DNA of 64,000 nucleotides from CADEFX01 sp050260355 (lineage in GTDB: Bacteria; Pseudomonadota; Alphaproteobacteria; Rhizobiales; Hyphomicrobiaceae): assembly GCA_050260355.1 (NCBI GenBank), contig JBLNBZ010000029.1, positions 1 to 64,000 of the forward strand, given 5' to 3'. Under the pieces are notes generated by a model. It was not told where the DNA came from and made no database searches. It worked only from the letters and a program-made list of their open reading frames with translations. Below, piece after piece: positions 27,192-36,208 of the stretch. The translations under genes and the position numbers were made by a program. The first letter of the stretch is position 1. Each line of letters opens with the position of its first letter.

Positions 27192-27641
27192 ATGCAGCTC
27201 ACCAAGTTCTCCGACTACGCTCTTCGCGTGCTCATGTACACGCATGCAGCCGGCGACAGGCGCGTCACCATCGAGGAGATGGCCGGCGCGTACCAGATCT
27301 CGCGCGCGCATCTGATGAAAGTGGTCAACGCCCTCACGCGGGCCGGCTATCTAACGGCTGTACGCGGCCGCTCCGGCGGCCTCACACTCGCCAAGCCGGC
27401 CGACGAGATCCGGCTTGGCGACGTTGTGCGAGCCACCGAGCCGGACTTCGCTCTGATCGAATGTTTTGCCACCGGAAGCCAGTGCGTCATCACCGGCTGC
27501 TGCCGCCTGCCGCGCGTCATCAACGAGGCGCTCGACGCCTTCCTTGCCGCGCTCGACCGCCACACCCTCGCCAGCATCGCGCTGAGGCCTAAGGATTTTC
27601 GCCAGGTGCTTGCGCCGCGCGGCTCTCGCGCGGCGGCGTGA
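27192..27641 (+). CDS. nsrR: Rrf2-family regulator, NsrR-like
   Basis: The 149-residue protein starts MQLTKFSDYALRVLMYTHAA and has the Rrf2 winged helix. Three cysteines typical of the iron-sulfur sensor are present as ECFATGSQCVITGC. NsrR loses DNA binding when NO reacts with its cluster. The gene is divergent from the globin/ferredoxin cluster and faces the dyad at 27096-27122. IscR and RirA are alternatives within the family. Its 3' end overlaps the convergent rnk gene by 53 bases. Confidence 0.85.
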   Translation: MQLTKFSDYALRVLMYTHAAGDRRVTIEEMAGAYQISRAHLMKVVNALTRAGYLTAVRGRSGGLTLAKPADEIRLGDVVRATEPDFALIECFATGSQCVITGCCRLPRVINEALDAFLAALDRHTLASIALRPKDFRQVLAPRGSRAAA

Positions 27642-28023
27642 CGCGTATGATGCTCAGCCGGCGCGTCCGGCCATCCCGCGTAAGCCAGCTGATCGATTGA
27701 CCCTCGCTGAGACCGATCAGCGCCGCACCTACCGGCGTCAGAATCGACACTCGACCCTCGGTGATATCCGCCTCGTCTGGATAGACCAGCGTGGCGCGAT
27801 GGCTCGTCCCTTCTTCCGTGCGGTATTCGACTGTCGATCCCATCGCAATGGCGTTGCCCGGGAATGCGGCAGCAGGCACAACCCTGGCCCGCTCCACTTC
27901 CGCGAGCAGCTCGCCGGCTACGTCGGGGAGCCGGTCGAGCAGCCCCTCGGCCAGCCTGGTCAGGCGGCTGTAATCCGCATCGCTGATGACGATGTCAGGC
28001 TTCTGCTTGGCGGCATTCAGCAT
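27589..28023 (-). CDS. rnk: Rnk/GreA-like regulator of nucleoside diphosphate kinase
   Basis: The 144-residue protein has a short N-terminal helical part (DIVISDADYSRLTRLAEGLL) and a C-terminal GreA/GreB-type FKBP-like domain. That domain contains GSTVEYRTEEGTSHRATLVY and ISILTPVGAALIGLSEGQSI-like residues. Rnk proteins bind RNA polymerase and affect polyphosphate and nucleotide metabolism. Length is typical. The 3' end overlaps that of the Rrf2 gene on the other strand. Confidence 0.85.
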   Translation of the reverse strand: MLNAAKQKPDIVISDADYSRLTRLAEGLLDRLPDVAGELLAEVERARVVPAAAFPGNAIAMGSTVEYRTEEGTSHRATLVYPDEADITEGRVSILTPVGAALIGLSEGQSISWLTRDGRTRRLSIIRVTPPRESRAAQAPGENP

Positions 28024-28324
28024 GACGCGAACCTTTCAATGAGCTGAGGCGCCCAACGAGCCCGTCGTTGCACGCCGCGCATGAGATGCTGGATGGTGTG
28101 AACCGCGCCCCTTCGCTACTGGCGGCTGACGGGACCAGATGTCCGTGCCGCGCGCTGGCTTTTCCCCGTGCCCGGGGGTGCGCACCGAGCCGGGGCAGCT
28201 ATTCCGCGATCGGAAAAGCCCTGAGGATGATCAGGCGGTGCCGGCTCGTTCTCATGCTCCTAAGGTGGCGACTTGAGTCGAAATGTCAACACTCGAGTAC
28301 TGGCCACGCGAGCATGTGGTGACG
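28024..28324. other. intergenic region, no gene seen
   Basis: About 300 bases between rnk and the protease gene. Short frames exist on both strands but have no ribosome binding site or recognisable similarity. No strong hairpin or repeat was found. Confidence 0.4.
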
Positions 28325-29680
28325 CTAATTCGACGCTGGTCGCCGAATCCGCACCCAGTAGGGAACACCGTGGCGATTGAGCTGTACGCGATCGACTTGC
28401 GAATGGCTGCGAACAATCCGGAGTATCTCATCGGCATCGCGGATGCTCTCCTGATCGATGGCCGTGATCACATCGTCGACCCTGAAGGGCGACCCATCGG
28501 CTGAGCCCTCGGCGGCAACGCCGACGACAACGGCACCTCGCAGCCTGCCGTAGTACGGTGACCCGGGTCCAATCGAGGACAACTCCAGGCCACCTATTCC
28601 TTTCACCTCGGAGGGTACTCGCACAGGCGCCGGTTGCACCTTTATTTCGGATACCGTCACGGCGACGGTCCTCGGGCCCGACTCGGACATGAGGTCAATC
28701 TCCAGCGATTCACCCAGAGCGGTGCTGCCGACACGCGCCATGTAGTCGGAGTGGGTCCTGATCTGCTCCCCGGCGATTGCAACGATAATGTCTCCAACCC
28801 TTACGCCCGCCTTTTCTGCCGGGGACGCGGGGACAACACCGGTAACGGCTGCGCCCCTGAGACTAGGGAGCTTGAGGTTCTGCGCCATCTCCATGCTCAC
28901 ATCGCTCGCCGAGATCCCAAGTGCCCCGCGCGGCATGTAGCCATGGAGCACAATCTGACGACCGATCCTCTTCGCCATGTTGATCGGAATTGCAAAGCCG
29001 ATGCCGATGTTGCGACCACCGGCGATGGCTGTGTTGACTCCAATCAGCTCGCCTTGCAGGTTAACGAGCGCGCCGCCGGAGTTTCCCGGGTTCACCGCTG
29101 CATCGATCTGGATAAAGGACTCGAAGATCTCGTAGCCGACATCCGAGCGCATCAAGCCGCTGACGATACCGGAGGTCGCAGTACCTTCCAGTCCGAATGG
29201 ACTGCCAACCGCTACGACAAAGTCACCAACCTTCAAGTTGTCAGAATTGCCAACAGTCAGAGCTGTGAGATTGGGCAGCTCGACTTTTAGTATGGCGATG
29301 TCCGTTGCGACATCCACGCCGACGAGGCGCGCAGTCGTTATGCGGCCATCGTGGAGACCAACCTTGATCGAGATTGCATCCTTGACGACATGATTGTTGG
29401 TGCCAATCAGTCCGCGCTCGGCATCGAAGATGACACCTGAGCCTCCGGATTTGAAATACTGCGTTGGCGGCTTGTTCGTGTCGGCACCGGGTGTCAGCTC
29501 AGTTTCCTGGTACCGTTGGCCAATCACATGAACGGTAACGACTGCCGGCCTGACCTTCTCGAGCAAGGGAGCCAACGTCGGAGCCGAGAGGGCCGGGGCC
29601 GGTGACCCGGCCATTGACGACACTACCTGCGATACCGTGAAAAGTAGCGTCGCCGCGACAAACGCATACGGCACTTTCAT
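28325..29680 (-). CDS. periplasmic HtrA/DegP-like serine protease with two PDZ domains
   Basis: The 451-residue protein begins with a signal peptide (MKVPYAFVAATLLFTVSQVV). The trypsin-like domain has the triad in TNNHVV (His), ATDIAIL (Asp) and NPGNSGGAL (Ser). Two PDZ domains follow, around residues 250-330 (GVVPASPAEKAGVRVGD) and 360-445. These proteases degrade or refold damaged envelope proteins. ATG 29680 was chosen for its signal peptide; the frame is open to 29785 without one. Confidence 0.92.
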   Translation of the reverse strand: MKVPYAFVAATLLFTVSQVVSSMAGSPAPALSAPTLAPLLEKVRPAVVTVHVIGQRYQETELTPGADTNKPPTQYFKSGGSGVIFDAERGLIGTNNHVVKDAISIKVGLHDGRITTARLVGVDVATDIAILKVELPNLTALTVGNSDNLKVGDFVVAVGSPFGLEGTATSGIVSGLMRSDVGYEIFESFIQIDAAVNPGNSGGALVNLQGELIGVNTAIAGGRNIGIGFAIPINMAKRIGRQIVLHGYMPRGALGISASDVSMEMAQNLKLPSLRGAAVTGVVPASPAEKAGVRVGDIIVAIAGEQIRTHSDYMARVGSTALGESLEIDLMSESGPRTVAVTVSEIKVQPAPVRVPSEVKGIGGLELSSIGPGSPYYGRLRGAVVVGVAAEGSADGSPFRVDDVITAIDQESIRDADEILRIVRSHSQVDRVQLNRHGVPYWVRIRRPASN

Positions 29681-29833
29681 GGCCACAGCTCCATCCCGGA
29701 TTGACGACGAATGCTCGCGCACGCTTGTCGGCGAAGGGCAGCGAAGTGAGTTCGTCGCCGATGCGAGCCGTGTGCCGGCGCTCACTTCGCGAGCGCCGGT
29801 CGCGCCGTGCCGATACGGCTCAATTCGGCAGCA

Positions 29834-30172
29834 CTATTTGTTCGGTGCCACCATGCTCGGCGCCGCCACGCCTTGCGCTTCGATCGTGTCAAAGAACTTC
29901 TTGCGGTCGAAGCCGCTCGGAACGCTCACGCCCTCGGCCTGCAGCTTGTCGAAGAACGTCTTTGCATCGAGCGGCCTGCTGTCGCTGACGCCTTCAGCCT
30001 GCAGCTTGTCAAAAAAGCGTTTGGCGTCGAAATCTGTCGACATGCTCACGCCCTCGGCCTGCAGCTTGTCGAAAAACTTTTTGCTGTCGAACGAGGATTG
30101 CTGCGCTGCGGCCGGCCCCATGGCAAGAGCGAGCGCTCCGCAAAACGCCAATACATGTACATGTCGCCTCAT
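29834..30172 (-). CDS. secreted protein made of four 20-residue repeats
   Basis: The 112-residue protein has a signal peptide (MRRHVHVLAFCGALALAMGP, cleavage near AAAQQ) and then four tandem copies of a 20-residue unit with core FDxKxFFDKLQAEGVS. The first three are nearly identical and the last is diverged (KKFFDTIEAQGV). In the DNA this is a 60-bp repeat on the complementary strand around 29880-30110. Each unit looks like an amphipathic helix plus a turn. I do not recognise the family. It lies directly upstream, in transcription order, of the HtrA-like protease, so an envelope role is possible. Confidence 0.85.
   Translation of the reverse strand: MRRHVHVLAFCGALALAMGPAAAQQSSFDSKKFFDKLQAEGVSMSTDFDAKRFFDKLQAEGVSDSRPLDAKTFFDKLQAEGVSVPSGFDRKKFFDTIEAQGVAAPSMVAPNK
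29880..30110 (-). repeat. four in-frame 60-bp tandem repeats within the secreted-repeat gene
   Basis: On the written strand each unit contains the shared stretch GGCCTGCAGCTTGTC followed by RAARAAC-type bases, recurring at 60-base steps. The repeats stay in frame and encode the 20-residue units. Three are close at the DNA level, suggesting recent duplication or homogenisation. Confidence 0.8.
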
Positions 30173-30512
30173 ATCCGTTCTCCTGTACCTTTGGATTTTT
30201 GTTGTCCGAAGCTCGTCGTGCACTGACGTCGTTGCTGGCGACCGCGCGCTTCAAATCATTCGTGTGCGACAAGTGGAAAGCAATCGGTGTAAACCCGGGA
30301 TGAGGCCCTCGGTGTTATCTATCGCAAAACTCTCGGTGGAAACCCGGTAGCCTGTGCGCCTTCGCGCCAATTGCTCGTCATGGTCGCAGACGATCCGATG
30401 CGTCGCCCCCGAGGCGCCATTAGTTCACGTCGACGACGGAAATTGCTCAAAGTTTGGCTGGAACTTTAAGTGCGGCGGCGGGTTGATATCTTGGACCGTC
30501 GGATCCTGTCAG
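30173..30512. other. intergenic region between divergent repeat-protein and regulator genes
   Basis: About 340 bases. It should carry both promoters. I see no RNA gene or strong dyad. The region 30354-30512 is open in the frame of the response regulator, but its codons do not look like a receiver-domain leader. Confidence 0.4.
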
Positions 30513-31211
30513 ATGGGTACTGTCTCCAAAAAGCCGAGCCAACTGCGGGTGTCTGGGCACTTCGGACCGCGAGCAGCCGTGACCCGTATCCTCATTGCCG
30601 ACGATCATGAGGTCGTGCGCGCCGGCGTGCGGGGTATCCTGGAGGATCATCCAGGCTGGCACATCGTGGCCGAGGCGCTGGACGGCAAACAAGCCGTCGA
30701 CAAGTCCATCGCAGAGAAGCCGGATGTGGCGATCCTCGACTACTCGCTACCGATGATCAACGGCGTAGAGGCCACGCGCCAAATTCGCGCGCGCGCGCCG
30801 AGCGTCGAGATTCTCATCTTCACGATGCACGACAATGAGATCTTGATGCGGGATATGCTGCAAGCGGGAGCGCGAGGGTATCTGCTGAAGTCGGATGCAG
30901 GCGAGCACCTGATATCCGCGGTCCAGGCCTTGGCCGCGCACCGCCCATTCTTCACCAGCAAAGCCTCCGAGGCACTGCTCGAGTCGTACCTGACGACAGC
31001 TCGGCAGAGCGAGCATCTCTTGACGGCGCGGGAGCGTGGAATCGTGCAACTCGTCGCCGAAGGTCACAGCAACAAGCAGATCGCCAACCTCCTCGGCATA
31101 AGCATAAAGACGGTCGAGACACACCGCGCGACCATCATGCGCAAACTGAATTTGACATCCTCGGCGGCGCTGGTGCGCTATGCCGTGCGGCACAAGATTG
31201 TTGAGCCGTGA
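30513..31211 (+). CDS. NarL/LuxR-type response regulator
   Basis: The 232-residue protein has a receiver domain starting RILIADDHEVVRAGVRGIL, with the phosphoacceptor aspartate in VAILDYSLPMING and the switch lysine in YLLKSDAG. The LuxR-type HTH (LTARERGIVQLVAEGHSNKQ then ISIKTVETHRATIM) is at the C-terminus. ATG 30513 gives a 22-residue leader; GTG 30579 would start directly at the receiver. It converges on the histidine kinase gene, its likely partner. Confidence 0.9.
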   Translation: MGTVSKKPSQLRVSGHFGPRAAVTRILIADDHEVVRAGVRGILEDHPGWHIVAEALDGKQAVDKSIAEKPDVAILDYSLPMINGVEATRQIRARAPSVEILIFTMHDNEILMRDMLQAGARGYLLKSDAGEHLISAVQALAAHRPFFTSKASEALLESYLTTARQSEHLLTARERGIVQLVAEGHSNKQIANLLGISIKTVETHRATIMRKLNLTSSAALVRYAVRHKIVEP

Positions 31212-31283
31212 GTGTGGTGCCTGCGCTGCAAGACGCAGCGCATTCGCGAGCCGGTCGCGCCTAACGTGGCTTTGGCGACAGCT

Positions 31284-32864
31284 TCATCTTCGAGCTCGGA
31301 CAGCCTTTTCCTGCTTGTAGCTGTCGATGGTCGTGTCGCCAATGGGCTCGGCCAGCGGTATGACGGCATGCAGCCGCGTGCCGCGGGACGACGACGTAAC
31401 GTCCAAGCGTCCGCCGAGTTGGCGCAAACGCACCCCGATGCCCGGCAAGCCGACGCCCGACGACGCAACGTCCGGTTTGATGCCGCAGCCGTCGTCGATC
31501 ACGATCAAATGCAATCGGGAGCCCAGGCAGCGCACATCCACGCGCACCCGTGTTGCGGACGCATGCCGGTGCACATTGCTCAATCCTTCCTGCACGATGC
31601 GATAGACGCATCTTCGCAGCTGCGGCGGAATGCTTTCGACGGAAGGCGTCGTCCTCAGTACAACCTGAAGTCCTGTTCGTCTCCCGAAGCCTTGCACATA
31701 ATGCTCGAGGCTGGTTATCAGCCCTTGCTCGGTCAGCTGGGGCGGATGCAGCAGATAGGTAAAAGCGCGCAGCTCCTTTGAAGCCTCCTGCAGCGACATC
31801 TCCATTTCCCGGCAAAGCGATCTCGCGTCCTTGCTGAGGCCCGTCCTCGACCTCAGCTTTTGCAGATTAAGGCTCGCAGCAACCAGATGCTGCGCCGTGC
31901 TATCGTGCAGCTCACCCGCAATGCGTTGGCGTTCCTCCTCCTGCAAAACGAGCAGACGCTCACACAGCTGGGCGGTCGCTTGGTGGGCTTCCCTCAGCGC
32001 GGTCACATCGTCGTTCGTGACGACGAGGTACGGCTCTCCGTCGATGTCGAACCGCTCGGCCCTCAGCACGAACGAGCGCGCCGTCTCGCTGAGGCGCCAG
32101 GCATACTCGAATTTCACCGCGCGCATGCTGCCGACCAGGATTGCCGACAGCGCTGCTGCAATCTCTTTTGCTTCCGACTGATGTGCCCAAGATTTGGAAC
32201 GCAGGGCGAGATAGTTGAACGGCGCATCATTCAAAGGGGTCAGCCCATGCGCAGCAGCGAACTCCTGCCAAGCGCGGTTGCTGGCTATGACGGTGCCCTC
32301 CCGGTCGAGCACCAGGACTTGCGTCTCCAGCACGTCCAGTGCGCGAAAGAGCGCGTCTTTGGCGGCCTCCTGCCGCTGGCACTGCTTGTTTCTTGTCAGG
32401 TCCCTGAAGAAAACGATCGCGCCGGTCTGCGTCGGGTAGACATGCATATCGAGCCAGCGGCCTGGCTTGCCGTATGATGACAACTGCCGATCGACAAAGA
32501 TGCTGCGCTCGACCGCGTTCTTGAGCATCCGCATCGGCGATCGCGGAGCAACATTTGCGAATGGGCGGCCAATAACGTCGGCACTACGCAGTCCGAGCCA
32601 ACTCAAAGCGACTGCGTTTGCGCTGGTAACCACATAGTTGCGATCGACGCAGAGATAACCGACGCCAAGGCTGTCCAGCACCAAGCGGACGTACGCATCA
32701 CGGGCGGGCGTCTGGGCTTGCGCCGCGTCAGCGGTTCTTGAACTGAGGTGGCGGTGCTGCGCGAGCTTTATCACGCTGCTGAGAATTTGGTCTTCATCCA
32801 TCTGCTGATCGCGGGCCGACTTTCGACCCGCCATCATGCTCATGTCACGCCGGACGGCCGCCAT
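31284..32864 (-). CDS. PAS-domain histidine kinase of the NarX/DesK (HisKA_3) type
   Basis: The 526-residue protein has a PAS domain near residues 60-150 (LDSLGVGYLCVDRNYVV), a second PAS-like part near 170-290, and a HisKA_3 dimerisation helix with the phosphoacceptor in AGELHDSTAQHL. The ATPase domain has EGLSNVHRHASAT and DDGCGIKP. No membrane segment is visible, so it is probably cytoplasmic. The convergent NarL-type regulator is the likely phosphotransfer partner. Several start codons are possible within the first 25 residues. Confidence 0.9.
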   Translation of the reverse strand: MAAVRRDMSMMAGRKSARDQQMDEDQILSSVIKLAQHRHLSSRTADAAQAQTPARDAYVRLVLDSLGVGYLCVDRNYVVTSANAVALSWLGLRSADVIGRPFANVAPRSPMRMLKNAVERSIFVDRQLSSYGKPGRWLDMHVYPTQTGAIVFFRDLTRNKQCQRQEAAKDALFRALDVLETQVLVLDREGTVIASNRAWQEFAAAHGLTPLNDAPFNYLALRSKSWAHQSEAKEIAAALSAILVGSMRAVKFEYAWRLSETARSFVLRAERFDIDGEPYLVVTNDDVTALREAHQATAQLCERLLVLQEEERQRIAGELHDSTAQHLVAASLNLQKLRSRTGLSKDARSLCREMEMSLQEASKELRAFTYLLHPPQLTEQGLITSLEHYVQGFGRRTGLQVVLRTTPSVESIPPQLRRCVYRIVQEGLSNVHRHASATRVRVDVRCLGSRLHLIVIDDGCGIKPDVASSGVGLPGIGVRLRQLGGRLDVTSSSRGTRLHAVIPLAEPIGDTTIDSYKQEKAVRARR

Positions 32865-33268
32865 AGTGTCACCGGATTTGGCACGCGGCGTTCTGGTTCA
32901 CCGCGTCAGGTTCAGCTTTCACAGCAACCTACATGATCCAACCCGTCCAGAAATCAGGGAAAACCCTTATCAGGCTCAACAACCGCCAACTGGAAATTTC
33001 AAACCGAGTGAGGGTCCGGGATTTGCCGCACGAAAAGCCCAGTGATTTCAACACTGAATTTCGCTGGCGACACCCCTTGGAGGCGGGCGCGGCTGGCCGC
33101 AAAAATTTGGCGTGTGCTTCCAGCTGCTGCCAGCAAGTGGAGAGTTTGCCGTGTTCAGTGGCGGCCGCCGGCTAAATTCTGCCGCGACGCCGAGGGTGTC
33201 GAGCTATGGGCGCTATCTCATTGCCACTGCCAAAAGCGGTGGCGGCCGAGCCTCGCGTGCGCCAGACC
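32865..33268. other. intergenic region, no gene seen
   Basis: About 400 bases between the kinase start and the end of the VPLPA-CTERM gene. Composition is less GC-rich around 32930-33050. Short frames lack ribosome binding sites; I found no RNA gene. Confidence 0.4.
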
Positions 33269-33931
33269 TCACGCTGCGGCGAGCTTCTTCCGCTTGAACC
33301 AGCGGAAGAACCCGAGCCCCGCCAGGCCCGATACAAACAGGGGCAGCGCGCCCGGCAGCGGCGTCTGGGAAATATAAGAATCGCTTCCACCGCCATTGAT
33401 CGATTGGACGTGGAGCCCAATGCGCAGCGTCCCAGCAAACAATGCGCCGACCACGCTGTCTAATGTGTTGCTGCCCGCCAGAGCGAATACGATGGCCAGC
33501 GTCTCGCTCAGGTTCACGCCGTTTGCCTCTGTGGGTGAATCCGAGTCCGCGCCGAAGCTCGCAGTGAACCCCACGTCGTTGCCGCTGGGAAGGTTCGGGG
33601 GACTGGCACCTGCCGAAAAGAGAACACCAGTGCCGTTGAAAATGGTGGGAGCGGGAGAAGTGAGTTTCAGAATGGAATGATCGTCATCGAAATAGATATC
33701 GGTTATGGATGAGCTGATCGAACCCACATTGCGAAAAGCAAAGCTTACATTGCCGCTGCCAGCGTTCGTCACGTCAACGAACAGCTGACTGCCAACATCG
33801 GGATTGCCGTTATTGGTGATTCTGTTGAAGCCGAAGGTCACCGCCTGCGCCGATGTTCCCGCCAGAATCGCCACCAGGAAACCCAACAGCGCGAAAACGG
33901 ACGCAATCGAGCATCGCTCAATGCCGCACAT
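33269..33931 (-). CDS. VPLPA-CTERM (PEP-CTERM-like) sorted secreted protein
   Basis: The 220-residue protein has a signal peptide (SIASVFALLGFLVAILAG, cleavage near SAQA) and a low-complexity Ser/Gly/Asn/Asp-rich body without cysteines. The C-terminal tripartite sorting tail is PLPGALPLFVSGLAGLG, then a phenylalanine-rich end and RWFKRKK. This is the alphaproteobacterial exosortase-sorting variant; the body is removed from the tail and placed at the cell surface or in matrix. ATG 33931 follows GGAGGGCTGG. No exosortase gene is in the window. Confidence 0.85.
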   Translation of the reverse strand: MCGIERCSIASVFALLGFLVAILAGTSAQAVTFGFNRITNNGNPDVGSQLFVDVTNAGSGNVSFAFRNVGSISSSITDIYFDDDHSILKLTSPAPTIFNGTGVLFSAGASPPNLPSGNDVGFTASFGADSDSPTEANGVNLSETLAIVFALAGSNTLDSVVGALFAGTLRIGLHVQSINGGGSDSYISQTPLPGALPLFVSGLAGLGFFRWFKRKKLAAA

Positions 33932-34331
33932 CCAGCCCTCCCGCAACAAACTTAAAAAAGCCAAGCACTATCTGATGGCACGGGGCGCTCCTTTCACAGG
34001 CGAGTCAAGCAACCAAGCGTCTGGCCTGTGGATTGGCCGGGCGCTGTTGTAGACCGGCCACGTGGAGCCGCCGGGGCCACGGCACATGCGCGCGAGCTTC
34101 GGGTCTCGATCCGACACCTCTACGAAGCAGCTTGTCCCCGATCGCCAGGGCGCGCCTTTGCGCGGGCTGCGGACCTCGCGAGGGCGCTCAACATTTCGAC
34201 CGCTTCATAGGTTTCAGCAGCTTAGTGTCGGAGGTGCCCAACCAGAAATCGTTGGATTTCGGGGCGCAATGACGCTGCGCTTTGAACGCAGACAAGGGCT
34301 GCGCGATCCGATTGACCCGGAACGGATTCGA
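33932..34331. other. intergenic region, no gene seen
   Basis: About 400 bases between the VPLPA-CTERM gene start and the end of the methyltransferase gene. Several overlapping short frames exist but none has a convincing start or similarity. Confidence 0.35.
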
Positions 34332-35120
34332 TTACGCGGGCACGCGACCTTTTATGGCATTAGCGCGCGCAGTGCAGGTGATCCGCCCCGTGGTGTCCGC
34401 CGGCAGGACCGTGCGCAGCCGGGCCTTGAGCATCTCGACGTCGCCGGCGTCCATAGCCGCGACCATTGGACCAACCGATGACCCCTTCAGGTTCGTCGTC
34501 CAGAAGTCGTCGAAATCGGCGAAGCTTCGTTGCACCTTGATTTCATGTGTCTCCACATCCTCGAGGCCCGCACCCGTCCAGAGATCCCGCAACGCTTCCA
34601 ATCGAGACGCGGCCATCTGTGGTGGGCGCACCGGCGTTAGTCCCATCGCGCGCATCTCAACGAGGATTGGCTCCTGAGGGAACCCACCACCGAGCATGTC
34701 CCAAGCGTATGTTGCCACCGTGCCGCCCGGCACAACCACCCGCACCATTTCGGAGACACCTTGGGCTGGAACGGGAACGAAGAAAATCACCAGCGCCATA
34801 ACGGCCGCATCGAACCTGTCTGCGGCGAATGGTAAGGCCATGGCATCCCCTTGGCGAAACTCTGCCAGGCGTGCCGCAGGTCGTGTGCGCGCGTAATTGA
34901 GCTGCGCTTCCGACGGGTCGATACCCTGGATCTCGGCTGGGGCGCTTCGATCGACCAACAGCTCGGTGAAGGCACCGTTGCCGCAGCCGACGTCAATCCA
35001 TCGCATGCCGAAAGGTGGGGCCAGCCAATCAAGGAAGATTTCTCCGGCAAGCCGGCTCCAGGTCCCCATCATCTGCTCGTATCCGGCGCCGTCGTCGAAG
35101 CGGATTTTCTGTTCCGGCAC
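34332..35120 (-). CDS. class I SAM-dependent methyltransferase
   Basis: The 262-residue protein has the SAM-binding motif I WIDVGCGNGAFTELL, motif II-like GIDPSEAQLNYAR and post-motif GDAMALPFAADRFDAAVMAL, the UbiE/Methyltransf_11 layout. GTG 35120 is chosen because GGAGG lies five bases before it. The substrate cannot be predicted and the gene has no functional neighbours. Confidence 0.85.
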   Translation of the reverse strand: MPEQKIRFDDGAGYEQMMGTWSRLAGEIFLDWLAPPFGMRWIDVGCGNGAFTELLVDRSAPAEIQGIDPSEAQLNYARTRPAARLAEFRQGDAMALPFAADRFDAAVMALVIFFVPVPAQGVSEMVRVVVPGGTVATYAWDMLGGGFPQEPILVEMRAMGLTPVRPPQMAASRLEALRDLWTGAGLEDVETHEIKVQRSFADFDDFWTTNLKGSSVGPMVAAMDAGDVEMLKARLRTVLPADTTGRITCTARANAIKGRVPA

Positions 35121-35639
35121 TGGTGCCTCCGACTTGAAGCGCCGCCCACCACGGGGCCATCCGTAGAAAGATAGCATCAGGCTTGATCAAAAGCTCAAAG
35201 CGCACCGTGGCTCAGTGGTAAGCTGTCGGCGACACGTCGCCGATCAACCCGCCGGGATTGCTGATCTCCAGCGGGTCGGACACCGAACTGCTTGATCTGA
35301 GTCAGGCCGGGCCCTCGCGCATCGCGATCCCGGGATGGGGGCGGAACTCGAGGTGGGACAAGCGCTGGTGGATGGTGGTCGGTTGCGCGGCATGATGAGA
35401 TCGATGATGCGGTCGAGCGCGATCGCCAGGCAGCCTCGGCCATCGGCCCGGTCGCAGTGAACCACGATCGGTGGTGGCCCGATCAGTATGACGTGCTGCT
35501 TCGTCTTGCAAAGCGGGGGCGCGGCCTCAGGCCGGCCGGCGCGTCCCACCGCCTCGGAGTCGAGTTTTGATCTTGCGATGCCAGTCGTTGGCCGACCTTA
35601 AGAATGAATAAGTAAGATCAATAGGTTGTTGTCAAAATT
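35121..35639. other. intergenic region upstream of methyltransferase; possible decayed coding remnant
   Basis: About 520 bases. The leftward frame around 35350-35549 reads protein-like for a short span (VVHCDRADGRGCLAIALDRI) but has no good start and turns into low-complexity sequence, so it may be a gene remnant. Bases 35590-35639 next to the tRNA are AT-rich. No hairpin terminator is evident. Confidence 0.3.
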
Positions 35640-35715
35640 TGGCGCCCCGTAGGGGAATCGAACCCCTGTTTTCAACGTGAGAGGCTGACGTCCTAGGCCA
35701 CTAGACGAACGGGGC
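35640..35715 (-). tRNA. tRNA-Glu (anticodon CTC)
   Basis: Read on the complementary strand, the acceptor stem GCCCCGT pairs with ACGGGGC and the discriminator G is followed by an encoded CCA. The anticodon stem TCAGC/GTTGA frames the loop CTCTCAC, giving anticodon CTC for GAG codons. The T arm CAGGGGTTCGAATCCCCT is perfect. The 3' end lies at 35640, so an integrase element using this tRNA's 3' end would normally extend to the left, away from the integrase at 36209. Confidence 0.96.
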
Positions 35716-35837
35716 GGAATGCGCGCCAAGCTATATGAGAGACAGCCGAGGCGATCAAGCTATATCAGGGTGCTACAGGCCGGGCGGCTCCAGCCTGCGA
35801 TCGGGCGCGCAACGGTCCCCGCGGAGGACCCCGCCCC

Positions 35838-36197
35838 TCACTGTTGCGGACTTAGATCCACATGCGTGACAGATTTGCCGGTTGCGAGATCGAGGATGGC
35901 GATGCCGGCGCCCGCTGGCGCCTCATAGTGCACGGCGAGCCGCTCTCCGGACATCGCGATCGCCCTAACCGCGGCCCCGGCGGGAAGGGGCAGGTGGGTG
36001 CGGGCCGCAGGCGAAGCGGCCCGCCGCTCGGCGTGGCTGACCAGATAGACGATGCGGCCCGCGATGACCGCAAAACCGATGACGAGAATAGCGCTCATGA
36101 CCGCGATGGCCATCTTCAGCCGCCGAAGCTGACGCGGGCTGAATGGCGGCGTGCCCGCACTGTTGGCGGCCGTCGCCCCCTGTTGAGCATCCACCAT
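35838..36197 (-). CDS. small single-pass membrane protein (DUF6476-like)
   Basis: The 119-residue protein has a Pro/Ala-rich N-terminus of about 25 residues, one membrane helix near residues 29-52 (MAIAVMSAILVIGFAVIAGR) and a periplasmic C-terminal part. That part has LPAGAAVRAIAMSGERLAVH and IAILDLATG, resembling a single beta-propeller strand pair. It looks like the alphaproteobacterial DUF6476 group. Its ATG is only 11 bases from the end of the integrase gene, so its native promoter would lie inside or be supplied by the element. Confidence 0.7.
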   Translation of the reverse strand: MVDAQQGATAANSAGTPPFSPRQLRRLKMAIAVMSAILVIGFAVIAGRIVYLVSHAERRAASPAARTHLPLPAGAAVRAIAMSGERLAVHYEAPAGAGIAILDLATGKSVTHVDLSPQQ

Positions 36198-36208
36198 TCT
36201 GGTACAGC

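Noticed and set aside
35195..35549. A transposase or other gene upstream of the methyltransferase
   Set aside because: Only about 20 residues look protein-like, with no start signal and no recognisable transposase motif.
35640..35715. tRNA-Glu as the proven attachment site of the element
   Set aside because: Orientation is wrong for 3'-end integration and no direct repeat can be tested within the window.
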